Under the pieces are notes generated by a model. It did not search any database and was not told where the DNA came from. It saw only the letters and a list, made by a program, of their open reading frames with translations. DNA of 64,000 nt from Thermothelomyces thermophilus ATCC 42464. Its lineage: Eukaryota > Ascomycota > Sordariomycetes > Sordariales > Chaetomiaceae. The position numbers and the translations under genes are program-made. The DNA is taken from assembly GCF_000226095.1 (NCBI RefSeq), contig NC_016478.1, positions 3,710,001 to 3,774,000 of the forward strand, in the 5' to 3' direction. Shown in pieces: positions 35,767 to 47,835 of the stretch. Positions within the stretch are counted from its first letter, which is position 1, and each line of letters starts with the position of its first letter.

Positions 35767-38700
35767 CGCCCGTGTAATGGTAAGTGGTAGCGTAGTATAG
35801 GAGGAACTAGCGTAAGAGACCACTATATCAAGACCTCCTAGCAGAAATATAGGAAATCGCTATAATCTTTAGATAATAGCGGCAAGACAAGTAATTATAG
35901 ATAATAGCATAGTAGAAACAGCATGAAATGCTCGTACTAGTAGATAGTAGAGCAGAAATGAACCTGATTTTGCCGATACTTGTAAATTAGCTGCAGATAC
36001 CTTAGAGAATAAAGCGGAAGCATAGTATAGTCAAAGGGCTATTTCTGACGTAATAGGTATATAAAGAGACCAAACCGATCGACATCACTATGGTAAGGAA
36101 GACTATAGTAGTCGTATTTAGCATCGTAGATATAGGTAACGACAAAGACATGATATTAGGGTTACTATAGTATGAAGACTACGACCTAGACATTAGCTAG
36201 AAGAATAGTAGCCACTTACGACCCCGAACGGAGTTGTATTTGACTAGCGAGATAGGGAGCGTGCAAGGATCGTGAGCAGACGATGCTTAGAGAAAGGCAT
36301 ATCCTACGGATCTACCGTAAGAGACGGACAGTGGCAGGCAGACTACTACAGACTCTGGAAGAGGCGGTATAACGATATCGATATCGCGATAGGAGGAACG
36401 AGCTAAACCGCCGATAGCTATTCTCTCTATTGACGAATGCAGAGCACTGTAATTAGAGTAGTAGGTTGAGATAGGAGAAATTGCTAGTATCGCTATAGAC
36501 GGGACCAAGTTCGTATACTATTAGAAAACCGAGAGACAAGACAAGACTAAGGAAGTACCGAAGGAATATAAAGGATACCTAGCATTCGAACCGAAATATC
36601 TAGAAGGACTACTAGAATATAGCCTATAGGATCACAAGATCAAGCTTAAGGAAGGAGCATGACTAAAGTTCTTCAAGATTTACTATACGAGCTAGATATA
36701 GAACGAAGAACTTAAGCGATATTTGGAGGAGAACCTTCGAAGAGGATATATCTATCTGTCAATATCACTAGTAGGCTACCTAATCCTATTTATGCCTAAG
36801 AAAGACGGAAAGCTATGGTTATATGTTGACTATTGGCAACTTAACAAATAGACCGTAAAAAACTGATACCTGTTACCGCTGATCTTATGGCTCCGAGATC
36901 AGTTAGCAGGAGCCTAATATTTTACGTGTCTTGACTTGCTATCGGCCTACAACTATATACGGATCAAAGAAGGCGATAAGTAGAAAACGGCCTTTAGGAT
37001 ACCCTATAGCCACTACGAGTACCTCGTCATGCCATTTAGACTTATAAACGCGCCAGCAATGTTCTAAGCCCTAATTAATTAAGCTATCCGACCCTTTCTC
37101 GACAAATTTATAGTATGTTATCTCGACGATATACTCATCTTCTCTAAGACGATAGACAAACACCGAAAGTATATAAAAGTAGTACTAGACACGCTATATA
37201 CGTATAAGCTATTAGTTAATAAGGAAAAGAGCGAATTCTATGTTAGGAAGATAGTCTTTTTAGGATATAAAATATCCCTAGGACAAATCCGGATGGAACC
37301 TTTAAAGATTAAAGCTATCAAGAATTGGCTACGACCGACGTCAGTTACGGAAGTACGAAGCTTCATCGGATTTACAAACTTCTACCGAATATTCATCAGG
37401 AACTTTGGAGCGATCGTACGACCTTTATACGAACTTACCAAGAAGAACGCTAAATTCCAATGGGAAGAGCGACACGAGCAAGCATTTACGTAGATCTATA
37501 ACGCTATTACTAAAGATCTAGTACTGGTACTATTAGACCCTAAGAAGCCATTCAAGGTAGAAACGGACGCTTCAGACTATGCTATTAGAGGATAATTAGG
37601 ATAACGAGACGGATAAGGAAAGCTACATCCTATAGCCTTCTTTTTAAAGAAGCTCGACAGACTACGTCTTAATTATCTGATCTATAACAAGGAACTACTT
37701 GCGATTGTTGAAGCTTTTAAGGAATGGCGACCATACCTTAGTGGTACGATTAAACTAGTATAAGTATATACAGATTATAAGAACCTACGATACTTTATAA
37801 CGACGAAGGAACTTAACAGACGATAAATACAATAGGTAGAATTCCTCGCAGAATTTAACTTCGAGATCTGCTATAAGAAGGGCAAAGAAAATGTATAAGC
37901 AGACATTTTAAGTTGACAAACGGATCATACGAAAGGACAAACGGGAACAACACTACCATTATTCAAGGAACGAACAGACGGAACGCTATATTACGAAACG
38001 TAGACACCCGTAGAAGATAATCTACTTAGCTTGTTCCTAGAATGCTATATAATCTTTCGAGAAGAAAGGATCAACGAGGCATAGTATTAAGCAGCACCCA
38101 GACCAGTGGTACCTGACGGAGTGGAAGAAAAAGATGGGAAACTCTGGTACCGAGGCAAAGCATATATCCACAATAAAGACTAATAGCTGCGAATGATTCG
38201 AGAACTCTACAAGTTAAAACTTAGAGGACACAAGGGAGTTACAAAGACTGTTATACAAGTCAAGAGACACTACGACTTTCTATAGTTAACGGCACGAGTT
38301 AAGGAAGTCGTACGGAACTGCGATATCTATAATCGGAGCAAAACGGCACGATACAAGCCGTATAGGCTACTTTAGCCACTGCTAACAGCTAGCAAACCAT
38401 GGAGTTTAGTTACAATAGACTTTATTACGAAGCTGCTGGAATCTAAGGATATAGCTATAGGAGTGACCTACGATAGTATTCTTACTATAGTAGATTGCCT
38501 GACTAAATAGGTATACTTCTTTCCCTATAAGGAGTCCTAGACAGCTAAACAGCTAGTAGATATGATCTATCGGCAAGTTACATCAGTACATGCTTGGCCG
38601 CAAGAATGGATCACCGACAGAGACACCAAGTTCGCGTCGAAGTTTTGGCAAGCGTTAATGTAACGATTAGGTGTTAATAGTAAGCTGTCAACGGCATATC

Positions 38701-39494
38701 ACCTACAGACTAATAGACAAACGGAGCGACTAAACCAAGTTATTAAGCAATACCTCCGCTCTTACGTCAATTACTAGCAAGACGACTAGGTCATGCTGTT
38801 ACTAATAGTATAACTTGCCTATAATACGACGCTAACAGAAACGACCAAAGTTACACCGTTCTTCGCGAACTATAGATATGAAGCAGACCTTAGGCAAGGA
38901 CTAGAGGTTATAGTGCCGAGAGCAGTAGTCAAAGTGGAACAAATGTACGCACTATATGAAAAGCTCAAAAAGGAACTCGAGTTTGTCAAGACTAGAATAA
39001 AGAACTACTACGACAAACACAGGCTCAAGGGACCTTGCCTAGAGAGGAGAGATAAAGTCTACCTAATCGTATAAAACTTACAAACCAAACGACCAAGTAC
39101 GAAGCTAGACTTTAAGAAGGTCAGACCCTTCGTTATTAAAGAACGAATTTCGACATCTAACTACCGATTATCGTTACCATCATCTATGCGACTATAGACA
39201 GATGTTTTTTATATTTCACTTCTTGAACTAGTATTAAAGAACGCCAAGGTTGCTATACATATCGAAGCAGAGGATAAAGAGGAAGAATAGGACGTCGAAG
39301 AAATTCTAGATTTACGTATTATTAACGGAGAACTATAGTATCTAGTTAAATAGCTTGATTTCGGACTAGAAGACAATTTATAGGAACTAGTTAAGAATTT
39401 AAACTGCCCTAAGAAACTAGAATAGTTCTACTAGCAGAACCCGGATTAACTAAAGGAAAACCTAGGATAGAATTGAAGACGGCGCCCTAGTTAA
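35730..39494 (+). pseudogene. E7 pol (PR-RT-RNase H-IN-chromodomain)
   Basis: The -1 frame runs from the slip site (AGGAAAC 35724-35730) for 3765 nt to the first TAA at the C-terminus, the same span as E8 counted to its Arg codon. All five domains are recognisable; a short RT/connection stretch (37293-37493) is still open. Many Gln/Trp codons are stops. Its tail overlaps the antisense gene. Confidence 0.88.
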
Positions 39495-40040
39495 TAACGT
39501 CAATACCACTATTGAGCTATATACCTAGAACCGCCCCTAATTCCTACTACTCCACCTCTTCTAATTTATCCAAAGACGCAAGGCCCCGGCGAACCATCTC
39601 CGACCCCCGAGATAACAACGATCGCTTTTAACGACGAATACGGTCTAAACGAGCTAGAGACTCGTCTAGACGACGCTACGCTTTTGCCAATGAATCGCGG
39701 TCGGCACGGAGAGCCTCCTTAGCATCTTATTCTAATCGGTCGAGGCGCTTTGATTCGTCTACAATGCGGGACACTATGGAAGTTAGTATAGAAAAAATAT
39801 ATTGACAAGGGAACACCGACAAGACAAGACTAGAACCCCAGAACCGTCATACGACCTCCTACGACGAATACATTCGCCGTAACGAGAAGAACTCTCTATT
39901 ATATGGTAGTAGAGGCCGTAAGAAAAATAAAAAGAACAAGGCATCACTTCGAACCCTAGCTCGTTAATGGCAGCAGCTAGGGCAATACGCTCCTCGGTCT
40001 TTACGGACCTTTTTATTAAACGCTTTACTATATGAGACAT
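39409..40040 (-). pseudogene. E7 antisense gene: Zn(2)Cys(6)-like plus coiled coil, two exons
   Basis: Exon 1 (40040-39821) is still open from its ATG. Its ligand positions are C,Y,Y,Y,C,Y in X2-X6-X8-X2-X6 spacing, followed by a basic RRRRSYD segment. The intron (39820-39774, 47 bp) has donor GTCGGT, a perfect TACTAAC branch site and acceptor CATAG. Exon 2 in phase 1 gives a long coiled coil, 287 nt to the in-frame TAG at 39487, the same exon length as in E8. That TAG aligns with Trp in E5, so the frame may extend to 39409. Product: probably a nuclear DNA-binding protein, by architecture only. Confidence 0.72.
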
Positions 40041-40162
40041 GTTGTTAGTAGTATGTAGAAGAAAGAAGGAAACATGGGAGACAACTTACTAAGGGCTGTT
40101 AGCGCTATTTAAAACGGCCTAAGATAGGCTTTCAGGTCGAAAGCCTTAAAGGAGGGGCATCG

Positions 40163-40584
40163 TGTCACGGAAATATACATGTAGGACGCCGCCTAAGCCG
40201 CCTTCCCCGATAAGCCAATAGGACAGTAGGTACGAACAGACTAATTAGGAAAGGATTACGCTTGGCAAAGTGATCTATACGCTATGGGATCACTATCGTA
40301 GCCGTAATCCAGATGACAAAGGATCACTAGATGAAGAGTGATCCTAGGATTATATATATATATAGATAGTCACTCGTTATGGTGGACTCTGGGAGTTTAC
40401 TAGTGGTAACAATTACAATCACAGTACTTATACTAAGCATTGCTGATTACTGTAAGAGACAACTCTAAGTGTTGTTGTGAACCCTTTGGCTTTACCGAAT
40501 CCCTTAGACGACCTGCCTGCTTGTCCCGCTTTACCTGCCTCTGTCTGGACCCTTTTAGAAGAAGTCTGAGTTGGGTTCGTCATA
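40163..40584 (+). repeat. E7 3' LTR
   Basis: This 422-bp LTR carries the same heptamer array at the same pitch as the 5' LTR, with a few transitions. It is preceded by the purine tract aaggagggg (40150-40158). Confidence 0.95.
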
Positions 40585-40589
40585 TAATC

Positions 40590-41465
40590 CTTCTAGATAC
40601 TTCGGTTCGAATGCTAGGTGTCCTTTGTATCCTTTAGTACTTCCCTAGTCTTATTTTGTCTCTCGGTTTTCTAATAGTATACGAACTTGGTTCCGTCTAT
40701 AGCGATGCTAGCGATTTCTCCTATCTTAACCTATTACTCTAGTTATAGTGCTTTATATTTGTCAATGGAGAGAACAGCTATTGGCGGTTTAGCTTATTCC
40801 TCTTGTTGTAACGTCGGTGTCGTTATGCCGCTTCTTCTAGAGTCTATAGTGATCTGCCTACCACTGTCTATCTCTTATAGTAGATCTATAGGATATGCCT
40901 TTCCCCGAGCATTATCTACTCGCGATCCTTGCACGCTCCCTATCTCGCTAGTCAAATATAACTCCATTTAGGGTCGTAGGTAGCTACCATTCTTCTAGCT
41001 AATGTCTAGGTTATAATCTTTATACTATAGTAACCCTAATATTATGTCTTTATCGTTGCCTATATTTATAATGCTAAATACGACTGCTATAGTCTTCCCT
41101 ACTATAGTGATGTCGATCGGTTCGGTCTCCCTATATACCTATTATATTAGGAATAGCCCTTTGACTATGCTATGCTTCCACTTTATTCTCTAAGGTATCT
41201 ATAGCTAATTTACAAGCGTCGGCGAAATTAGGTTTATCTCTGCTCTACTATCTACTAGTGTAAGCATTTCATGCTATTTCCACTATGCTATTATTTATAG
41301 TCGTTTGTCGTGCCGTCGTCATCTAAAGATTGTGGCGATTTCCTATATTTCTGCTAGGAGGTTTCGATATAGTGGTCTTTTACGGCAGTTCCTCCTATAC
41401 TGTGCTACTACTTGTCGCTATACAGGCGTTAATGGTTTTCGGGCCTCTCGAAGGGCCCTGACCCG
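40590..41465 (-). pseudogene. E4 pol, 5' part (protease to RT)
   Basis: This is the beginning of E4 pol, from the slip site (complement of 41465-41471) through protease into RT, where E7 interrupts. E4 keeps CAG and TGC codons in the protease leader that are stops in sister copies, which confirms that the -1 frame was coding. Confidence 0.82.
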
Positions 41466-42780
41466 TTTCCTAGGTTAGTGCTAACCTCTTCGGTTATTTA
41501 GCTAATAGCGGCTTTATCTATCGTGCTTATCTCTATAAGCCATTAGGTGCTTATAGTTTCCTACCATTAGGTCTATTCTACTTTCTATCGTATATGCTAT
41601 AGCTTCCTCTAAAGCTCCCGAATTCGCGACTTCTTTTCGTCTACATAGTAGAGGCAATCGTTACTCTAGCATAAGTCCTATATATCTTGTCCTATTCCGT
41701 AGTGCCTAGGCCAGGCTCGTTTTGGAACTATCGTAATGCCTTCTAGACTCTGGTCTTCGATCTTCTAGAGCAATTCGGCCGCTCTGTTTCCTATATCGTA
41801 GACCTACTCCACCGGGCGTAAGCTTCTGTTTTTATTTTCTTGTTAGGTCGGCCAGTAGTTGTTCTCGAATTTATTACGGAAGTGGTATCGGCATTCGTAT
41901 AATATATACTGGAACTAGGGCACTTGTATATATGCCTTATGTTGAGGGTATAGTCGTGTGGCATTGCCTAGAAGGTATTGGAATTCTCTCCTAAATCCTT
42001 CTTACTATACATAGACTGTAGGTACTCTAATGCTAAGGTAGGAGTGTTTCTTCTAATAGCTTTCCTACATACGCTTATCTTTTCTATGGTTCGCGCGTAT
42101 AAACTAGTACTTAGGGTTCTATACGTTATAGCTAAGTTGCTAATTGTCAAAATACTTGGCGTAGTTATTAGGCCTATTGTACATTATAGGCTGTTCCCCT
42201 TTGATGGTTTCTACGATATATTAGAGTTCCCTTATCTTGTCCCTTATTCTATTACTCTACTAGGTAAGTCGAATCAAGCGTTCATCCTATTCACGTAGTT
42301 CTGTATTAAGCCAGAAAACTTCGTTATAGTACTATTTAATTTGTTCCTAGAGGAATAGAACATTAGGTCTAGGTCTTTCGATTCCTTAGGTATCGGTCGT
42401 CTATAATCTATCCTACCTCTATATGACTATAAAACCCTATTGCTCTAGGGCTAGGAGAATCGAAATTAGTAGTATATACTCTCTTGCCGTGTCCTATTCG
42501 GCAAGACCTATTTCTAGATCCATAGTAACCAGTTCGGAGTACGGTGCTTGTTTGTCTTTACTATCGCTATTGTGTCCGAGACTGTCCGTGTTGCTATCCC
42601 TGTCTTTGTAGCTTGTAGCCGCTACTTTAGTAACATTCTTAGTAGTTTCGTCGATATCCGCGATTTCTTTTCTAGAGACTAGCTTTTATTCTTTCTTTAG
42701 GCTTTGACATTCTCGCTTATAGTGCTCTTTCTTTCTATAGTTATAGTAGGTAACATTAGACTTGTCTTTAGTTATCTTCT
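41429..42780 (-). pseudogene. E4 gag, 3' part (knuckle and extension)
   Basis: This is the second part of E4 gag, downstream of the E8 insertion, ending at TAA 41429-41431. Together with 50378-51287 it totals 2262 nt. The GC hairpin before the stop is intact. Confidence 0.85.
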
Positions 42781-42870
42781 TGTCACGAATAAGCACATGG
42801 GCGGCCTGGCAGGCTGCAGCCAGGACGCGGGACATTCCGACAGCCAATCACTTGACGGACCAATCAGAAG

Positions 42871-42909
42871 ATTATCACCGCCAAGACTAAGGTCTTCACT
42901 GGTGATAAT
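42871..42909. promoter_or_regulatory. E8 U3 nested dyad
   Basis: The outer arms ATTATCACC and GGTGATAAT enclose the inner arms AAGAC and GTCTT around taag. A further GGTGATAA lies at 42963-42970. The same arrangement is in the 3' LTR and in E2. It is a candidate operator for the E2/E8 subfamily; it could also simply be a DNA or RNA hairpin. Confidence 0.5.
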
Positions 42910-42996
42910 AACATGTCACCGTCGACAACGCAGAATCACGAAGTGAAAGGAGAAGTAGTACTGGTGATAACTATTGAAGAAGGACAGACAATTGTG

Positions 42997-43004
42997 TATA
43001 TATA
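42997..43004 (+). promoter_or_regulatory. E8 TATA box
   Basis: TATATATA is followed by gctagctagtcactcg, the start of the block shared by all LTR types. The TSS is inferred near 43046. Confidence 0.55.
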
Positions 43005-43230
43005 GCTAGCTAGTCACTCGTTATAGTAGACTCTAGGAGTTCACCAGTGGTAACAATCACAATCACAGTACTTATACCAAGCATTGCTGATTACTATGAG
43101 AGACAACTCTAAGTGTTGTTGTAAACCCTTTGGCTTCACCGAATCCCTCAGACGACCTGCCTGCTTGTCCCGCTTAATCTACCTCCGTCTGGACCCTTTT
43201 AGAAGAAGTCTGAGTTGGGTTCGTCACACG

Positions 43231-43241
43231 TTGTTACTACT
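43231..43241 (+). promoter_or_regulatory. E8 candidate self-priming primer-binding site
   Basis: ttgttactact pairs with 43046-43056 of the LTR over 11 nt (10 Watson-Crick plus one G-U). E4, of a different U3 type, has the fully complementary ttgttaccact. Confidence 0.7.
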
Positions 43242-43255
43242 CCCTTTGTTCTGTC

Positions 43256-45517
43256 ATGGTTCAGAACGGAGGTGACTTCGACCTCGACATCGACATGGCT
43301 ACCGACGTCACGGCCGAACAGCTGCTCACTCAGCTTAGTCAACTCCAGCAACGGGTTCAGGAGTTGGACCAGAGAGACAAGGCTGCTTAAGCTCGAATCA
43401 AGGAACTCGAGAACCGCGAAAAGTACTCGTAGAAGTTAGTCAACGAGGCCTACGCCAAAATCGAGGCACTCGAGGGCGCCAAAGCGAAGCGTATTAAGAT
43501 CGAACCACCTGGCAAATACGGAGGAACTAAGGAGGATCTCGTAGGATTCCTGACAAACCTCCGATCCTACTTCCGGCTTAATGACGACAAGTTTCCGGAT
43601 GACAAAGCTAAAGTCCTCTATGTAGCTACGAGACTAGAGGGCAAGGCACTTAGATGGTTCGAGCCTACGTGGAACGACTATCTCACCGAGGAAGATAAAG
43701 ACGACCGAGACACGTTTACGTAGGTAGTCTTTCGGTCCTACGACCGTTTCGAAGAAGAGCTTCGGAAGGTTTTTGGCGACAAAGACGAGAAGATTTATAC
43801 GTAAGAAAGACTTGCTAATCTCCGACAGACCAAGTTAGTAGCCTCTTACGCCGTATAATTCAGACAGGACATGCTCAAGTCTTAGCTTAACGACGAGGCG
43901 TTAATGTAATTATTCTATAACGGCTTGAAGGAAAAGGTCAAGGACGAGCTGTATAAGTACGATCGGCCTAAGACTCTGGATGAATACATCGTGTAGGCCA
44001 TCAGAATCGATAATCGACTCTACGTACGAGAGCAGTAGAAACGAGGTCGAATGAACGGAACCACGGTTAAGGCTAACGATAAGAAAAAGCGAGCGTACGT
44101 CAGTACTTCGTATGGGACGTACCCCGGAGCTATGGATGTAGACGTAGCGTAGAAGCAGGACTAGAAGAAGACGACCAAAGATAAGTCTAATATCACCTGC
44201 TATAACTACAGAAAGAAAGGGCACTATAAGCGAGAATGCCGAAGCCTAAAGAAAGAATAGAAACTAACCCCGGGAAAGGAAATTACGGCCATCGACGAAA
44301 CTACTAAGGACGTCATCGAAGTAGCGGCCACGAGCTACAAAGACAAGGGCAGTGACACGGATAGTCTCGGACACGACGGCAACGGTAAAGACGAACAAGC
44401 ACCGAACTCCGAACTGGTCACTATGGATCCAGAGACAGGTCTTGCCGAATGGGACATGGCAGGAGAATATGCACCGCCAGCTTCGATTCTCCCGGCCTTA
44501 GGACAGTGGGGTTTCACGGTCACGCAGAGGCGGGATGGATCGTGGACAACCGACACCTAAGGAATCGAAAGACCTGGACCCGATGCTCTATTCCTCTAGG
44601 AACGAATCGAATGGTACTGTAACGAAGTTTTCCGACTTAACACGGAACTACGCGAACGGGATGAACGCTTGACTCGACTTGCCTAGTAGAGCGATGAGAT
44701 GAAGGACGAAATAAGGGAACTCCGATGTATCATGGAAACTATCAAAGGAGAACAGCCTATGACATATGATAGGCCCGATAGCTACACCGAGCATCTTAAC
44801 GGCCAGTAACTTAGTAACGACGTACGGAACCTAGAATACCAGTTTATGCGAGCGAACCGCGGAAAAGACGAACGTATGTGGGAAAGCTACTAGAAGAAAC
44901 ACTCCTACCTTAGCATTAGAGTACCTACGGTCTACGTATAATAGGAAGGATTCGGGAAAGAATTCCAATACCTTCTAGGCGACGCTACGCGACTGTACCC
45001 GCGACACGAGGCACATGCACAAGTGCCCTGGTTCTAGTGTGTGGTATACGAATGCCGATATTACTTCTGCGACAAATTCGAAAATAATCACTAGCCGACC
45101 CGACAGGAAAACAGGGACGGAGACTTGTACCCTGTAGAATGGGTCTACGATATAGGAAACAGAGCAGCCGAATTGCTCTGGAAGATCGAAACTCGTAATC
45201 TAGAAGGCATTACGGTAGTTCCAAAACGAGTCTAGCCTAGGCACTATGGAACCGGACGAGACATATAGGACTCGTGCTAGAGCAACGATTACCTCTATCA
45301 CACGGACGAAAAGAAATTGCGAATTTGGGAGCTTTAGACGAAGCTATAGCACGCACGATGGAAAGTAGAACGGACCTAATGGTAGGAAGCCGTAAGCACT
45401 CAATGGCTCACGGAAATAAGTACGATTGACGAAGCCGCTATTAGCCGAACAACTAAAGAGGTTAGTACTGACCTGGGAAACGGGTTAGGGCCCTTTGAGG
45501 GGCCCGGAAACTATTAA
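43256..45517 (+). pseudogene. E8 gag: capsid, CCHC knuckle and long C-terminal extension
   Basis: The frame runs from ATG 43256 to TAA 45515-45517: 753 codons. It would form the cytoplasmic particle and bind RNA. The capsid domain spans roughly residues 80-260, including a WFEPTW-type segment. The knuckle at 44198-44239 is CYNYRKKGHYKREC, whose second Cys has become Tyr. About 440 residues follow, far longer than usual for Ty3/gypsy Gag. They are acidic at first, then hold a CX4CX4(C/H)X6H pattern (45038-45091). Stops (43388 TAA, 43430 TAG and others) sit at Gln or Trp positions. The fixed length in six copies argues that the extension is functional. Confidence 0.88.
45475..45505 (+). promoter_or_regulatory. 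E8 -1 ribosomal frameshift signal
   Basis: The heptamer G-GGA-AAC (45475-45481) lies in the correct register of the gag frame. A 6-nt spacer (gggtta) is followed by a hairpin: gggccc, a six-base loop, gggccc (45488-45505). Pol is in the -1 frame. GGGAAAC is an established -1 slippery sequence in retroviruses. In most sister copies the first G reads A, as RIP of CTG to CTA would give; the stem is mostly kept. Confidence 0.8.
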
Positions 45518-47307
45518 CGCCCGCGTAGCGGCGAGTGGTAGCGTAGTACAAGAGGAACTAGCACAAGAGACCACTATATCGAGACCTCCCGGCAGGAACA
45601 TGGGAAATCGCTACAATCTTTGGACGACGGCGGCAAGACAAGCGATTGTGGATAACAGCACAGTGGAAACAGCACGAAATGCTCGTACTAGTGGATAGTG
45701 GAGCAGAGATGAACCTGATTTCGCCGACGCTTGTGAATCAGCTACGGATACCCTGGAGAATGAAGCGGAAGCATGGCATAGTCAAAGGGCTATTTCTGAC
45801 GTAATAGGTACGTAGAGAGACCGAACCGATCGACATCACTGTAGTAGGAAAGACTATAGTAGTCGTATTTAGCATTGTGGACATGGGCAACGACAAAGAC
45901 ATGATATTGGGGTTACTATGGTATGAAGATTACAACCTAGACATTAGCTAGAAGAATGGTAGCTACCTGCGACCCCGAACGGAGTCGTATTCGACTAGCG
46001 AGATAGGGAGCGTATAAGGATCGCGAGCAGACGATGCTCAGGGGAAGGCATGTCCTACGGATCTACCGCAAGAGACGGATAGTGGCAGGCAGACCACTAT
46101 AGACTCTGGAAGAGGCGGTATAACGACATCGATATCGCGACAGGAGGAACGAGCTAAATCGCCGATAGCTGTTCTCTCCGTTGACGAATGTGGAGCACTG
46201 TAATTGGAGCAGTGGGTTGAGATAGGAGAAATCGCTAGTATCGCCATAGACGGAACCAAGTTCGTATACTACTAGAAAACCGAGAGACGAGACAAGACTA
46301 GGGAAGTACCAAAGGAATACGAAGGATACCTAGCATTCGAACTAAAGTATCTGGAAGGATTACTAGAACACGGCCTATGGGATCACGAGATCAAGCTCAA
46401 GGAAGGAGCACGACTGAAGTTCTTTAAGATTTACCACACGAGCCAGACGCAGAACGAAGAACTTAAGCGATATTTGGAGGAGAACCTTTGAAGAGGATAT
46501 ATCCGCCCGTTGACATCGCTAGCAGGCTACCTAATCCTGTTTGTGCCTAAGAAAGACGGAAAGCTACGGTTATGTGTCGACTATCGGCAACTCAACGAAC
46601 AGACCGTGAAAAACCGATACCCGTTATTGCTGATCTTACGGCTCCGAGATTAGTTGGTAGGAGCCCAATATTTCATGCGTCTTGACTTGCTATCGGCCTA
46701 TAACTATATATGGATCAAAGAAGGCGACGAGTGGAAAACGGCCTTTAGGATACCCTATGGCTACTACGAGTACCTTGTCATGCCATTTGGACTTACGAAC
46801 GCGCTGGCAACGTTCTAAGCCCTAATTAATCAAGCTATCTGACCCTTTCTCGACAAATTTGCGGTATGTTATCTCGACGATATACTTATCTTCTCTAAGA
46901 CGATAGATGAACACCGGAAGCACGTGAAAGTAGTGCTGGACGCGCTGCACGCGTATAAGCTATTAGTCAACAAGGAAAAGAGCGAATTCCACGTCAGGAA
47001 AACGGTATTTTTGGGATACGAGATATCCCCGGGACAAATCCGGATAGAACCTTCAAAGGTTGAAGCCATCAAGAATTGGCTACGACCGACGTCAGTCACG
47101 GAAGTACGAAGTTTCATCGGATTTGCGAACTTCTACCGGATGTTCATCAGGAACTTTAGAGCGATCGTACGACCTTTGCACGAACTTACCAAGAAGAATG
47201 CTGAATTCTAATAGGAAGAATAATACGAGCAAGCATTTATACAGATCCGTAACGCCATTACTAAAGACCTAGTACTAGTACTGCCAGACCCTAAGAAGTT
47301 ATTTAAG

Positions 47308-47835
47308 GTGGAAACGGACGCTTCAGACTACGCCATTGGAGGACAAGTGGGACAACGAGACGAACAAGGGAAGCTATATCCTATAGCCTTCTTTTCAAAG
47401 AAGCTCGATAGACCACGTCTTAATTACCCGATCCACAATAAGGAACTGCTTGCGATTGTCGAAGCTTTTAAGGAATGGCGACTATACCTCAGTGGCATGA
47501 TTGAACCGGTACAAGTGTATACGGATCACAAGAATTTGCGATACTTTATGACGACGAAGGAACTTAACGGACGACAAATACGATGGGCAGAATTCCTCGC
47601 GGAATTCAACTTCGAGATCCGCTATAAGAAGGGCAAAGAAAACGTACGAGCAGACATCTTAAGCCGACGAACGGATCACACGGAAGGACGAACGGGAACG
47701 ACACCACCGTTGTTCAAGGAACGAACAGACGGAACGCTGTATTACGAAACGCAGACACCCGTGGAAGATGATCCACTTGACTCGTTCCTAGAATGCTGCG
47801 TAATCTTTCGAGAGGAAAGGATTAACGAGGCATAG
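47308..47835 (+). other. E8 pol: RNase H domain still open
   Basis: This 175-codon open part of pol starts with the catalytic Asp of [23 protein letters not shown] supplies the Glu and YTDHKNL the next Asp, followed by the tether toward integrase. It shows no RIP stop, in contrast to flanking gaps at 47212-47230 and 47833-47840. Confidence 0.88.

Larger units (their letters stand above)
33056..40584 (+). mobile_element. E7: Ty3/gypsy chromovirus, complete, nested in E4
   Basis: This 7529-bp copy has identical-length 422-bp LTRs and the exact duplication taatc (33051-33055 and 40585-40589). All parts are present: priming site, gag with ATG, slip site and hairpin, pol, antisense gene, PPT. RIP is moderate. 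Its U3 carries the most regular operator-like array in the window. Confidence 0.96.
42781..43228 (+). repeat. E8 5' LTR
   Basis: This LTR runs TGTCACG...CGTCACA, 448 bp. U3 has a nested dyad (42871-42909) and a third GGTGATAA at 42963. The TATA box is at 42997-43004. The self-priming donor agtggtaacaa is at 43046-43056, 49 bp from the TATA start. Confidence 0.97.

Noticed and set aside
39783-40040. Independent host gene opposite to E7
   Set aside because: It is exon 1 of the E7 antisense gene, lies inside the element between pol and PPT, and has counterparts in the other copies.
43229-43260. tRNA-primed primer-binding site
   Set aside because: No TGG start and no run matching a tRNA 3' end that I recognise; the LTR self-complement explains the position better.
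43910-44224. Minus-strand open frames over gag (also 34225-34473, 21672-21920)
   Set aside because: These lie opposite to the knuckle region of gag, where RIP produces few stops on the complementary strand. They read as hydrophobic shadows.
45495-45698. Plus-strand open frame of 67 codons at the gag-pol junction
   Set aside because: The -1 frame leads straight into the protease motif, and E4 retains coding codons in it. The third frame is open only in E8.
46038-46259. Short minus-strand open frame, repeated in similar form at 9219, 12721, 19637, 36287, 40687 and 56957
   Set aside because: It is the complement of the pol region just before RT in each copy. It recurs because the element recurs; no start context, domain or independent conservation supports a gene.
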